Shown: in pieces, positions 16,613 through 25,991 of the stretch
How positions within the stretch are numbered: the stretch's first letter is position 1
How the letters are laid out: the number at the start of each line of letters is the position of its first letter
Source of the DNA: CAVXJN01 sp963762165
Lineage (GTDB): Bacteria > Pseudomonadota > Gammaproteobacteria > JASBUN01
Length of the DNA stretch: 64,000 nt
Assembly (NCBI GenBank): GCA_963762165.1
Contig: CAVXJN010000003.1
Coordinates: 1,240,001-1,304,000, forward strand
Reading direction: 5' to 3'
The notes under the pieces: generated by a model
Told to the model about the DNA's origin: nothing
What the model saw: only the letters and a program-made list of their open reading frames with translations
The model's database searches: none
Translations under genes and position numbers: made by a program

Positions 16613-17341
16613 ATGATCGTTTTGTTCACAGACTTCGGTTTGGAGGGGCCCTACGTCGGGCAGATGAAGGCGGTGCTGTACCGCAAGGCGCCGAACGTGC
16701 CCGTGGTGGACCTGTTTGCCGACGCGCCGGCTTTCGATGCCCCCGCGGCGGGCTATTTGCTCGCTGCCTACGTAGCTGAATTTCCGCCCGGCTCGGTGTT
16801 CCTGTGCGTGGTGGATCCCGGAGTTGGTGGAGGCCGGCGTGCGGCCTTGGTGAAGGCTGCCGGGCGCTGGTTCGTCGGCCCAGACAATGGCTTGTTCAAT
16901 ACTTTGGTGTGCCGGACAAGCAATGTCCGCTGGTGGGATATCGTTTGGCGTCCGACCCGACTTTCCGCCAGCTTCCACGGCCGCGATCTATTCGCCCCGG
17001 TGGCGGCCGGTCTTGCCTTGGGCGAGCTGCCGCCGGTGGAGGAGCAGCAGGTGTCGTCCCGAGTGCCTGCCGATTGGCCCCATGATCTCGATCGTATCGT
17101 CTATGTCGACCGCTACGGCAACGCCATGACCGGGCTGCGCGCCGTCACCATTACGACTGGTTCCACATTGGAGGTGAACGGGAAACGGCTCGCCCGTGCC
17201 AATACATTCTCCGACGTTCCGGTCGGGGAAGGCTTTTGGTACGAGAATGCCAACGGCTTGGCCGAAATTGCGATCAATCAGGGGCGGGCTGCGGATACGT
17301 TTCAGCTATCCTGCGGCGACACCGTTGTCGTGCGTGACTGA
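16613..17341 (+). CDS. SAM hydroxide adenosyltransferase (DUF62 / SAM hydrolase family)
   Basis: This family uses a water-derived hydroxide to split S-adenosylmethionine into adenosine and methionine and is related to fluorinase and chlorinase. The 242-residue product starts MIVLFTDFGLEGPYVGQMK and has VVDPGVGGGRRAALV, FVGPDNGLFN and SFHGRDLFAPVAAGLALG, all typical. The halogenase insertion loop is not evident, so hydrolase is the safer call. It converges on uvrA with a 6-bp gap. Biological role in this lineage is not established. Confidence 0.88.
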   Translation: MIVLFTDFGLEGPYVGQMKAVLYRKAPNVPVVDLFADAPAFDAPAAGYLLAAYVAEFPPGSVFLCVVDPGVGGGRRAALVKAAGRWFVGPDNGLFNTLVCRTSNVRWWDIVWRPTRLSASFHGRDLFAPVAAGLALGELPPVEEQQVSSRVPADWPHDLDRIVYVDRYGNAMTGLRAVTITTGSTLEVNGKRLARANTFSDVPVGEGFWYENANGLAEIAINQGRAADTFQLSCGDTVVVRD

Positions 17342-17347
17342 GGCTGG

Positions 17348-20200
17348 TCAGTTGCTCAAAGGACTATGCTGACCGGCGCGCAGGGCGGCTTTCAGATAGC
17401 GCGCAGTGTGAGAGTCCGGGTTGTCGGCCACGACTTCCGGGGTGCCGGTCGCCAGGATCGTGCCGCCACGTTCGCCGCCTTCCGGCCCCAGGTCGACGAT
17501 CCAGTCGGCGGTTTTGATCACATCCAGATTGTGCTCGATGACGACGATCGTATTGCCGTGATCGCGCAACCGGTGTAGGACGCCGAGGAGCTGTTCTATA
17601 TCGTGAAAATGCAGGCCCGTGGTGGGCTCGTCAAGAATGTAGAGCGTGTGACCGGTATCGCGCTTGGAAAGTTCGCGGGCAAGTTTGATGCGTTGCGCTT
17701 CGCCGCCGGAAAGCGTGGTCGCGTTCTGGCCGAGTTTGATATAGGAGAGGCCGACGTCCAGTAACGTTTGCAGCTTTCGGTTAATGGCGGGTACCGCGCT
17801 GAAGAAATCCAGCGCGTCTTCCACCGTGAGTTCCAGTACTTCGTGGATGTTGAGTCCCTTGTAGCGGATTTCCAACGTCTCTCGGTTGTAGCGCTTGCCC
17901 TTGCAGACATCGCAGGCGACATAGATGTCCGGGAGAAAGTGCATTTCCACTTTCAAGACGCCATCGCCCTGGCAGGCCTCGCAACGGCCGCCTTTTACAT
18001 TGAACGAGAACCGCCCTGGCTTGTATCCGCGGGAACGTGCTTCCTGTGTACCTGCGAATAGTTCGCGCATGGGCGTGAACAGACCGGTGTAGGTCGCCGG
18101 GTTGGATCGCGGCGTGCGGCCGATCGGGCTCTGGTCGATGTCGACGACCTTGTCGAGCAACTCCAGGCCGGTCACCTCCGCATAATTGGCAGGCGCTTCA
18201 CTGGCGCCATTGATTTCCCGCGCAACCACCCGGTAGAGCGTGTCATTGATCAGTGTGGATTTGCCGGAACCGGAGACGCCCGTGACGCAGGTCATGAGGC
18301 CCAGTGGAATTTCCAGGTTCACGCGCTTGAGATTGTTTCCGGAGGCACCGGCGAGGCTCAGCATCTGCCCCGGCTGCACCGGTACTCGGTTGGTCGGCAC
18401 CGCGATCCGCCTGCGGCCGGACAGATACTGGCCGGTCAGCGACTTTGGATCCGCAGTGACTTCTGCGGCGGTTCCCTGAGACACCACGCGACCACCATGG
18501 ATGCCTGCGCCCGGACCCATGTCGACCACGTGGTCGGCGCTGCGTATCGCATCCTCATCGTGTTCCACGACGATGACGGTGTTCCCCAAATCGCGTAAGT
18601 AGGTGAGGGTGCTGAGCAGCCTCTCGTTATCGCGCTGATGAAGGCCAATGGACGGCTCGTCGAGGATATACATCACCCCGACCAGCCCTGCGCCGATCTG
18701 GCTCGCCAGGCGAATGCGCTGCGCCTCACCGCCGGATAACGAATCTGCACTGCGATCAAGGGCGAGATAGTCCAAACCGACGTTGACCAGAAAATCGAGC
18801 CGTTGGCCAATTTCCTTGACTACCTTCGCGGCAATTTCGCCGCGCTGACCTTCCAGCTGCAGCGACGCGAAGAACTGTTGAGCTTTCCCGACCGGTAAGG
18901 CCGTGACGGAGGGCAGCGCGACATCTCCGACGAACACGTTGCGGGCCGCCGGATTCAACCGCGTGCCGCCGCAGTCGGGGCAGCTCTGCGTCGACAGATA
19001 CTTGGCCAGTTCTTCGCGCACGACGTTGGATTCGGTTTCCCGGTACCTGCGCTCCATATTGGGCAGGATGCCCTCGAAGGGGTGCTTGCGCGTGGTAATG
19101 CCGCCGCGTTCGTTCCAGTAGTTGAACTCGACGGTTTCGTCGCCGCTGCCATACAGCAGGACGTCCCGGTTTCGTTGGGACAGTTCTTCGAACGGCGTTT
19201 CGACATCGAACCCATAGTGGTCCGCCAGCGAGCTGATCATCTGAAAATAGTACGTGGTGCGCCTGTCCCAGCCGCGGATGGCGCCACCGGCAAGACTCAG
19301 TTGCGGGTGAATCACGACGCGTTTGGAATCGAAAAACTGGCGCACCCCGAGCCCATCGCAGCTCGGGCAAGCGCCCACCGGGTTGTTGAATGAAAACAGC
19401 CGCGGTGCGAGTTCCGTCAGCGAATAGCCGCAAACCGGGCAGGCGAAAGTGGATGAGAACGACAATTCGGGCAGCGTGCTGTCGGTGTCCATCGGCGCAA
19501 TCACAGCCACGCCATCGGAAAGGCGCAGCGCCGTTTCGAACGATTCCGCCAGCCGTACCGCCAGATCGGCGCGTACGCGGAAACGGTCGACCACCGCCTC
19601 GATGGTGTGTTTTTCGTGCAACTTCAACGCCGGTGCCTGATCCAGATCGACCAGTGCGCCGTCGATACGGGCGCGGATGAAACCCTGGGCGCGCAGTTCC
19701 TCGACGATATGCACGTGTTCGCCCTTGCGGTCATGAACCAGGGGCGCGAGCAGCATCAAGCGCGTGCCTTCCGGCATGGCCAGTACCTGGTCGACCATCT
19801 GACTGACCGTCTGCGCATCGAGGTCGATGCCATGTTCCGGGCAGCGCGGCGTGCCGGCCCGGGCGTACAGCAGGCGCAGATAATCGTAGATTTCGGTGAT
19901 CGTGCCTACGGTCGAGCGGGGGTTGTGGGAGGTGGATTTCTGCTCGATGGAGATTGCCGGCGACAGGCCGTCGATATGGTCGACGTCCGGTTTTTCCATG
20001 ATCGACAGAAATTGCCGCGCATAGGCCGACAACGATTCGACGTAGCGCCGCTGACCCTCGGCGTAGATGGTGTCGAACGCCAGCGAGGACTTGCCCGAGC
20101 CTGACAAGCCGGTGATCACGATCAGCTTGTCCCGCGGCAAGTCGAGATCGACATTCTGCAAATTGTGGGTTCTCGCGCCGCGGATATGGATCGTATCCAT
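17348..20200 (-). CDS. uvrA: UvrABC excinuclease subunit A
   Basis: UvrA recognises bulky DNA damage and loads UvrB in nucleotide excision repair. The 950-residue product carries two ABC ATPase modules. The first has Walker A GLSGSGKSSLAFDT, the second GVSGSGKSTLIND, and each has an LSGGEAQRI signature. Zinc fingers are visible at CPVCGYS...CPSCDG and CEACQGDG...CDVCKGKR. The frame is intact. It is divergent from yajR, sharing a 78-bp promoter region, as uvrA is near ssb in many proteobacteria. Confidence 0.98.
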   Translation of the reverse strand: MDTIHIRGARTHNLQNVDLDLPRDKLIVITGLSGSGKSSLAFDTIYAEGQRRYVESLSAYARQFLSIMEKPDVDHIDGLSPAISIEQKSTSHNPRSTVGTITEIYDYLRLLYARAGTPRCPEHGIDLDAQTVSQMVDQVLAMPEGTRLMLLAPLVHDRKGEHVHIVEELRAQGFIRARIDGALVDLDQAPALKLHEKHTIEAVVDRFRVRADLAVRLAESFETALRLSDGVAVIAPMDTDSTLPELSFSSTFACPVCGYSLTELAPRLFSFNNPVGACPSCDGLGVRQFFDSKRVVIHPQLSLAGGAIRGWDRRTTYYFQMISSLADHYGFDVETPFEELSQRNRDVLLYGSGDETVEFNYWNERGGITTRKHPFEGILPNMERRYRETESNVVREELAKYLSTQSCPDCGGTRLNPAARNVFVGDVALPSVTALPVGKAQQFFASLQLEGQRGEIAAKVVKEIGQRLDFLVNVGLDYLALDRSADSLSGGEAQRIRLASQIGAGLVGVMYILDEPSIGLHQRDNERLLSTLTYLRDLGNTVIVVEHDEDAIRSADHVVDMGPGAGIHGGRVVSQGTAAEVTADPKSLTGQYLSGRRRIAVPTNRVPVQPGQMLSLAGASGNNLKRVNLEIPLGLMTCVTGVSGSGKSTLINDTLYRVVAREINGASEAPANYAEVTGLELLDKVVDIDQSPIGRTPRSNPATYTGLFTPMRELFAGTQEARSRGYKPGRFSFNVKGGRCEACQGDGVLKVEMHFLPDIYVACDVCKGKRYNRETLEIRYKGLNIHEVLELTVEDALDFFSAVPAINRKLQTLLDVGLSYIKLGQNATTLSGGEAQRIKLARELSKRDTGHTLYILDEPTTGLHFHDIEQLLGVLHRLRDHGNTIVVIEHNLDVIKTADWIVDLGPEGGERGGTILATGTPEVVADNPDSHTARYLKAALRAGQHSPLSN

Positions 20201-20231
20201 GCTCGGTTTTTAGCTGCCAGGGCAACCTGTT

Positions 20232-20261
20232 AATATACGCGTTCCGGGTAACCACGCGCAA
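20232..20261 (-). promoter_or_regulatory. Possible uvrA promoter
   Basis: Read on the minus strand: TTGCGC (20261-20256), 18-bp spacer, TATATT (20237-20232), about 32 bp before the uvrA start codon. The -10 is good and the -35 matches three of six positions. A CTGT half-site lies close by but no full LexA box is present. Confidence 0.3.
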
Positions 20262-20278
20262 AGGCAAGGGAGAAGGGC

Positions 20279-21691
20279 TTGAACAAACCAGCTGGCGGCA
20301 ACTACACCCCGATGACCGCATCAGAACGTAAAGCCGCCATCTCGCTATCCGGCATTTTCGCCCTGCGAATGCTGGGGTTGTTCATGATCCTGCCGGTCTT
20401 TTCGCTGTATGTGGACCATTTGCACGGCGCGACGCCCGCGCTCGCCGGTGTCGCGTTGGGCGCCTATGGCTTGACCCAGGGCATCCTGCAGATTCCTTTC
20501 GGGATGTTGTCCGACCGCTTCGGCCGCAAGCGTGTGATCCTCGCCGGGTTGCTGTTGTTTGCCGCGGGTAGCGCAGTGGCAGCCATGTCGGATTCGATCT
20601 GGGGCATCATTGCCGGGCGTGCGCTACAGGGCTCGGGTGCGATCGCCGCCGCCGTGATGGCGCTCGCTGCGGATCTGACGCGGGAAGAGCATCGCACCAA
20701 GGCCATGGCGATCATCGGCATGAGCATCGGCAGCTCATTCGCCGTGGCCATGGTATTGGGACCGGTGCTGAACAGTTGGATCGGCCTGCACGGCATATTC
20801 TGGGTCACTGCGTTGCTGGCGGTGGCCGGCATGCTGGTGCTTTGGTACGTGGTGCCAACGCCCCACGAAAGCCGCGTGCATCGCGATGCGCAAGCGGTAC
20901 CGGCGCAATTTGCCAGCGTGTTGCGGGACGGTCAGTTACTGCGCCTCGATCTGGGGATATTCATGCTGCATCTGGTGTTGACGGCGACCTTCGTCGCCAT
21001 GCCCCTGGCTTTGGTGCGGGAAGCGGGGCTGCCGTCGAACCATCATTGGTGGATCTATCTGCCGGTGCTGCTGCTGTCGGTCGCCGCCATGGTGCCGTTC
21101 ATCATCCTGGCGGAACGGCGTCGGATGATGAAGCGCGTATTCCTGGGCGCCATTGCGGTTTTGGCCTTGGCACAATTGGGCCTTGCGGAGTGGCACCGAC
21201 AACTCTGGGTCGTGACCCTGATGCTGTTCCTGTTTTTCACCGCATTCAATTTGCTCGAGGCCAGCCTGCCGTCGTTGATTTCGAAGATGGCGCCCGCCGA
21301 AAGCAAGGGCACCGCAATGGGCATTTACTCCAGCAGTCAATTTCTCGGAGCGTTCGTGGGCGGCGCGGCTGGCGGTTCGTTGCTGGGTTTTGCCGGCTTC
21401 ACCGGCGTTTTCGTACTGGGTGGCGCTATGGCAATACTGTGGCTGATCGTCGCCAGTTCCATGCGCGAGCCACGCTATCTTGCCAGCTACCTGCTCAATG
21501 TCGGGACCGTCGACGAACTTTCGGCGCGCAAGTTGGCGGCGCAATTGTCCCAGGTCCGGGGTGTGGCCGAGGCCGTGGTGATTCCCCAGGACGGCGTGGC
21601 GTATCTCAAAGTGGATCACAAAGCGCTGGATCACGATGCCCTGGCCGGTTTTTCCCGCGATCTCGAGGGCGCCCCGGCGTCGGCGGTTTGA
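20279..21691 (+). CDS. yajR: MFS transporter, YajR family
   Basis: This is a proton-coupled major-facilitator transporter with a cytosolic C-terminal YAM domain; the substrate is unknown. The 470-residue product has twelve hydrophobic segments, the motif-A loop GMLSDRFGRKRVILAG and the YajR-like stretch DSIWGIIAGRALQGSGAIAA. The last ~70 residues (about 400-470) form the predicted soluble YAM domain. The annotated start is TTG at 20279 with GGGAG at 20268-20272; an in-frame ATG at 20312 (MTASERK) is an alternative. Placed between uvrA and ssb. Confidence 0.9.
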   Translation: MNKPAGGNYTPMTASERKAAISLSGIFALRMLGLFMILPVFSLYVDHLHGATPALAGVALGAYGLTQGILQIPFGMLSDRFGRKRVILAGLLLFAAGSAVAAMSDSIWGIIAGRALQGSGAIAAAVMALAADLTREEHRTKAMAIIGMSIGSSFAVAMVLGPVLNSWIGLHGIFWVTALLAVAGMLVLWYVVPTPHESRVHRDAQAVPAQFASVLRDGQLLRLDLGIFMLHLVLTATFVAMPLALVREAGLPSNHHWWIYLPVLLLSVAAMVPFIILAERRRMMKRVFLGAIAVLALAQLGLAEWHRQLWVVTLMLFLFFTAFNLLEASLPSLISKMAPAESKGTAMGIYSSSQFLGAFVGGAAGGSLLGFAGFTGVFVLGGAMAILWLIVASSMREPRYLASYLLNVGTVDELSARKLAAQLSQVRGVAEAVVIPQDGVAYLKVDHKALDHDALAGFSRDLEGAPASAV

Positions 21692-21733
21692 GGCGCTTCC
21701 CGCGAGAGAAATCAAAGGCTTGCGCCTGAGTTC

Positions 21734-21762
21734 TATCGCTAAGGGGATTTTCTAATTATAGT
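21734..21762 (+). promoter_or_regulatory. Possible ssb promoter
   Basis: An AT-rich patch, unusual for this region, ends in TATAGT (21757-21762), a good -10, about 64 bp before the ssb start. The -35 position (21734-21739) is weak. Confidence 0.3.
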
Positions 21763-21826
21763 AGACCGTGCTGTCCAACGGATGGACGCGCACGACACAA
21801 TGAATGAACCTACGACGGAGACGACC

Positions 21827-22300
21827 ATGGCACGGGGCGTAAACAAAGTCATCTTGATCGGGAATCTGGGGCGCGACCCGGAAGTGCGCTATATGCCCAG
21901 CGGCTCCGCTGTGGCCAACGTCGCGCTGGCCACCAGCGAACAGTGGAAAGACAAACAGAGCGGCGAACAACAGGAACGGACGGAATGGCACAATGTGGTG
22001 TTCTTCAATCGGCTGGCGGAGATCGTCGGCGAGTATCTGAAAAAGGGCTCACAGGTATACGTCGAAGGCAGTTTGCGTACGCGCAAGTGGCAGGACAAAA
22101 GCGGCAATGACCGCTACAGCACGGAAATCGTTGCCAGCGAAATGCAGATGCTCGGCGGCCGTGGAGGCGGCGGCGGCGGCGGCGGCGGCGGTAGTGGCGG
22201 GGGCAATTATGATTACAACCAGGAACCGGCCGCGAGTCGTCAGCCTGCATCGGCGCCAGCGTCAGCCCCGGAAGAGTTCGACGACGACATCCCGTTCTAA
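21827..22300 (+). CDS. ssb: Single-stranded DNA-binding protein
   Basis: SSB tetramers coat single-stranded DNA during replication, repair and recombination. The start is the ATG at 21827 with GGAG at 21817-21820, giving 157 residues. The OB-fold covers about 1-110 (GVNKVILIGNLGRDPEVRY, WHNVVFFNRLAEIVGEYLKK). A Gly-rich linker follows, and the conserved acidic tip EFDDDIPF recruits partner proteins. The linker has an uninterrupted run of ten glycines, largely encoded by a GGC repeat. Confidence 0.98.
   Translation: MARGVNKVILIGNLGRDPEVRYMPSGSAVANVALATSEQWKDKQSGEQQERTEWHNVVFFNRLAEIVGEYLKKGSQVYVEGSLRTRKWQDKSGNDRYSTEIVASEMQMLGGRGGGGGGGGGGSGGGNYDYNQEPAASRQPASAPASAPEEFDDDIPF
22166..22189 (+). repeat. 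(GGC)8 simple repeat in ssb
   Basis: Eight perfect GGC units encode part of the SSB linker polyglycine. As a triplet repeat, slippage would change linker length without breaking the frame. Confidence 0.9.
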
Positions 22301-22405
22301 GAGCGCCTGACCGCAGGCTTCGAAAGTCCGCTGTCCGACACGCGGCGGTTGCCGACGACAGTGCTGTAGTGGAGCCCTGATCGGGCACCAAGAGGCGAAA
22401 TTCAA

Positions 22406-23839
22406 ATGCTGATTCCCGTTATTTTGTCCGGCGGTGCCGGAACCAGGCTCTGGCCGGTTTCCCGCGAAGCGCATCCCAAGCCGTTCATGCGTCTGCCCGA
22501 CGGCCAAAGCCTGCTGCAGAAGACCCTTACGCGCGCCCTGGCGCTGGACGATGTCGAGCAGCTGCTTACCGTTACCAATAAGGAATATTACTTCCAGACC
22601 CGCGATGAATATGAGCAGGTGGGCAAATCGCAGCGCACACACCTGGACTTCGCCCTCGAGCCGGTCGGGCGTAATACGGCGCCGGCGATTGCCATGGCGG
22701 CAATGCGGGTGCGCGATCGGTTCGGCGATCAAGCTGTGATGCTGGTCATGCCCGCGGACCATGTGATCGAAGATCTGCCGGTGTTTGCGACCGCCGTGAA
22801 ACGTGCAGAGGCACTGGCGCGCGAAGGTTATTTGGTGACATTCGGGATTCGGCCGACCGCTCCGGAAACCGGTTACGGTTATATCGAACAGGGGGCTGCG
22901 ATTGCGGATCAGGACGAACCTCACGCCTTCACAGTCAATCGATTCGTGGAAAAACCGGACTTGGAGACCGCGCAAGCTTACTTGGATGCCGGTCGGTTCC
23001 TTTGGAACGCCGGCATGTTCTGCTTTGCTCCGTCGACAATGCTTGAGGCGCTGGAGCGGTTCGCGCCCGATGTATTCGCCGCTGCGCAGGCCTGTTGGCA
23101 GGCGTCGCAAAGCGATTTGGAACCATTGGTGCTCGACCCCGAGACGTTCGCTGCGGCTCCTTCCGTATCAATTGATTACGCGGTAATGGAAAAGGCCGAC
23201 CGAGTCGCGGTGGTCGCATGCGAGTTCGACTGGAGCGACGTGGGCTCCTGGGCGGCAGTCGGTAATCTGGCGGAACTGGATGTGCACGGTAACCGCACGG
23301 TAGGCGAGACTTTGTGCCTCGACAGCCGCAATTGCTATGTACACAGCGAGGAGCGGCTGGTCGCGACCTTGGGAGTGGAAAATCTGGTCGTGATCGACAC
23401 GCCGGACGCGCTGTTGGTTGCCGACAAAGACCATTGCCAGGATGTGAAGCGGATTGTCGAGCGCCTGAAAGCGGACGGTCATGAAGCTTATCGACTGCAT
23501 CGCACCGTGCACCGTCCCTGGGGAACGTACACCGTGCTCGAGGAAGGTGACCGTTTCAAGATGAAGCGCATCGTAGTCAAACCCGGCGCCGAACTTTCCC
23601 TGCAGATGCATCATCATCGCAGCGAACATTGGATCGTGGTTTCCGGCACTGCAAAAGTCATTAATGGTGACCGCGAGTATCTGGTGCGAAGCAACGAATC
23701 AACTTACGTTCCCGCTGGGAATCAGCACCGGCTGACCAACCCTGGAGTAATCGAGTTGATCATGATCGAAGTGCAGAGCGGCGATTATCTCGGCGAAGAC
23801 GACATCGTGCGCATGGAAGACAACTACGGGCGGATCTGA
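22406..23839 (+). CDS. manC: Mannose-1-phosphate guanylyltransferase / mannose-6-phosphate isomerase
   Basis: This bifunctional enzyme isomerises fructose-6-P to mannose-6-P and makes GDP-mannose from mannose-1-P. The 477-residue product has the nucleotidyltransferase motif GGAGTRLWPVSRE at the N-terminus and FVEKPD mid-domain. The C-terminal type II PMI cupin has RPWGTYTVLEEGDRFK and LQMHHHRSEHW. The fusion is the XanB/AlgA/ManC type. A phosphomannomutase is not encoded nearby. It starts the nucleotide-sugar block. Confidence 0.95.
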   Translation: MLIPVILSGGAGTRLWPVSREAHPKPFMRLPDGQSLLQKTLTRALALDDVEQLLTVTNKEYYFQTRDEYEQVGKSQRTHLDFALEPVGRNTAPAIAMAAMRVRDRFGDQAVMLVMPADHVIEDLPVFATAVKRAEALAREGYLVTFGIRPTAPETGYGYIEQGAAIADQDEPHAFTVNRFVEKPDLETAQAYLDAGRFLWNAGMFCFAPSTMLEALERFAPDVFAAAQACWQASQSDLEPLVLDPETFAAAPSVSIDYAVMEKADRVAVVACEFDWSDVGSWAAVGNLAELDVHGNRTVGETLCLDSRNCYVHSEERLVATLGVENLVVIDTPDALLVADKDHCQDVKRIVERLKADGHEAYRLHRTVHRPWGTYTVLEEGDRFKMKRIVVKPGAELSLQMHHHRSEHWIVVSGTAKVINGDREYLVRSNESTYVPAGNQHRLTNPGVIELIMIEVQSGDYLGEDDIVRMEDNYGRI

Positions 23840-23881
23840 GTCGCTCGCAAATCCGAAAGTTAGACCCCTGATGGAGATGGC

Positions 23882-24856
23882 GTGAGCAAAGTCCTGGTTG
23901 TTGGTGGTGCCGGCTATATCGGCTCGCACATGGTGAAAATGCTACTTGAGCATGGCCATGCGGTGGTAACGCTGGATAATTTGTCCACTGGCTTCCGGGA
24001 CGCCGTATTGGGCGGCGAGTTCGTGGAAGGGGATATCGGCGATCGGGCGCTGCTCGACCGGTTATTACCCGAGCATCGGTTCGACGCTGTCATGCATTTC
24101 GCGGCGTACATTCAGGTCGGCGAGTCCGTGCAGGATCCCGGCAAGTATTATCTGAACAATGTCGCCAATACATTGAACCTGCTCAATGCCATGGTTCGGC
24201 ATGGCGTAAATCGTTTCATTTTTTCGTCTACCGCCGCGATTTTCGGCGAACCGCAGTATGTGCCGGTGGACGAGGATCATCCCAAGGCGCCGATCAATCC
24301 GTACGGCCTGAGCAAGTGGATGGTGGAACAGATCCTGGCCGACTTCGATCACGCCTATGGAATGCGTTCCGTGTGTTTACGATATTTCAACGCGGCTGGC
24401 GCGGACCCGGATGGCCAGCTTGGACCACGCTTCGAAGGCATTACCAATCTGATCCCGGTGGTGTTGAAGGCGGCGTCGGGCAAGCGGGCTAACGTTACCG
24501 TATTCGGACGCGATTTCGACACGCCGGACGGAACAGGCGTGCGTGACTACATTCACGTCACCGATTTATGTCAGGCGCACCTGCGGGCGCTCGATCGTCT
24601 GGAGGCGGGCGGCGCCAGTGAAGTGTTCAACCTGGGAAACGGTCGCGGTTTCTCGGTACAGCAAGTTATCGACACTGCACGCGAAATTACGGGACGAGAC
24701 ATTCCGGTGATCGACGGGCCCAGGCGTGCGGGTGACCCGGCCTCGCTGGTCGCAGACGCCGCGCGCGCGCGGGAAACGCTGGATTGGCAGCCTGTGTACG
24801 GCGATCTCGCCACCATCGTCAAACACGCGTGGGGTTGGGAACGGCGCCAGGACTAG
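23882..24856 (+). CDS. galE: UDP-glucose 4-epimerase
   Basis: GalE interconverts UDP-glucose and UDP-galactose. The 324-residue extended SDR protein has the NAD motif GGAGYIGSH, the catalytic YGLSK (Tyr/Lys) and a Ser-Thr triad in IFSSTAAIFGEP. The start is GTG at 23882. Lack of gal operon neighbours and the position after manC point to surface polysaccharide synthesis. UDP-GlcNAc epimerase activity cannot be excluded. Confidence 0.92.
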   Translation: MSKVLVVGGAGYIGSHMVKMLLEHGHAVVTLDNLSTGFRDAVLGGEFVEGDIGDRALLDRLLPEHRFDAVMHFAAYIQVGESVQDPGKYYLNNVANTLNLLNAMVRHGVNRFIFSSTAAIFGEPQYVPVDEDHPKAPINPYGLSKWMVEQILADFDHAYGMRSVCLRYFNAAGADPDGQLGPRFEGITNLIPVVLKAASGKRANVTVFGRDFDTPDGTGVRDYIHVTDLCQAHLRALDRLEAGGASEVFNLGNGRGFSVQQVIDTAREITGRDIPVIDGPRRAGDPASLVADAARARETLDWQPVYGDLATIVKHAWGWERRQD

Positions 24857-24894
24857 CGCGCCAGCCGCTTCTGCATCCACATGAAGAGACCCCT

Positions 24895-25965
24895 ATGAAT
24901 CAAGCCGAGCGCATTTTGGTCACGGGTGGGGCGGGTTTCATCGGCTCCGCCTTGATACGGTTTCTCATTCACGACACCGATTGTGAAGTCGTCAACGTGG
25001 ATAAACTCACCTACGCGGGCAACCTCGCTTCTCTAGCGGAAGTCGCGGACAGTAGCCGCTATTCGTTTGAGCAAGCCGACATCTGCGACCGGTCGGCAAT
25101 GGCGCGGATTTTCGCTGAACGTCGACCGGACGCGGTCGTGCATCTGGCAGCGGAAAGCCACGTCGATCGGTCTATCGATAGCGCGGCGCCGTTCCTCGAA
25201 ACCAACGTTGTCGGTACCTTTACACTATTGGAGGCGGCGCGCGACTATTGGCAGAGTCTCGAGGCGGGGCGTCGCGATTCATTCCGGTTTCATCACGTCT
25301 CAACCGACGAAGTCTATGGCTCGCTGGGCGAGCACGGAGAATTCACCGAATCCACCCAATACCGGCCCAATTCACCCTATTCCGCCAGCAAAGCGGCGTC
25401 CGACCATTTTGCCCGAGCTTGGTTTCACACCTATGGCATGCCGGTGGTGACCACCAACTGTTCGAACAACTATGGTCCGTATCAGTTCCCGGAAAAATTG
25501 ATTCCGTTGATGATCATCAATGGCAGCGCGGGGAAGCCGTTGCCGATCTACGGCAACGGCGCGAACATTCGCGACTGGTTGTACGTCGAGGACCACGTCC
25601 GCGCGTTGTGGACTGTGTTGCGCAACGGTCGATTAGGCGAAGTCTATAATATCGGCGGCGGCGCGGAACGTACGAATCGCCAAGTGGTTGAAGCCATCTG
25701 CACTTGTTTGGATGAGTTGCTGCCGACATCCCGACACCGGCCCCACGCGTCGCTGATCAGCTTCGTGGCAGACCGCCCGGGCCACGATCTTCGTTATGCT
25801 ATAGATGCGCGGAAACTGCGCGACGAGCTTGGTTGGAAGCCGCGCGAAGATTTCGAATCCGGCTTGCGCAAAACCGTTGACTGGTATCTGCAGCGCAGCG
25901 ATTGGTGGCAGCCGATTCTCGACGGCGCGTACCGAGGTCAGCGCCTGGGACTGGCTGCGAAATAA
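24895..25965 (+). CDS. rfbB: dTDP-glucose 4,6-dehydratase
   Basis: RmlB performs the second step of dTDP-L-rhamnose synthesis. The ATG at 24895 gives 356 residues; an upstream in-frame extension into galE is rejected. It has the NAD motif TGGAGFIGSA, VHLAAESHVDRS, the STDEVYG motif and the catalytic YSASKAASDH. First of four contiguous rml genes in the order B-A-C-D. Confidence 0.96.
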   Translation: MNQAERILVTGGAGFIGSALIRFLIHDTDCEVVNVDKLTYAGNLASLAEVADSSRYSFEQADICDRSAMARIFAERRPDAVVHLAAESHVDRSIDSAAPFLETNVVGTFTLLEAARDYWQSLEAGRRDSFRFHHVSTDEVYGSLGEHGEFTESTQYRPNSPYSASKAASDHFARAWFHTYGMPVVTTNCSNNYGPYQFPEKLIPLMIINGSAGKPLPIYGNGANIRDWLYVEDHVRALWTVLRNGRLGEVYNIGGGAERTNRQVVEAICTCLDELLPTSRHRPHASLISFVADRPGHDLRYAIDARKLRDELGWKPREDFESGLRKTVDWYLQRSDWWQPILDGAYRGQRLGLAAK

Positions 25966-25991
25966 CGACAACGAAACCGGCGGATTTGGAT

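Noticed and set aside
20201..20278. LexA (SOS) operator between uvrA and yajR
   Set aside because: A CTGT half-site is present, but the matching ACAG half at the right spacing is missing.
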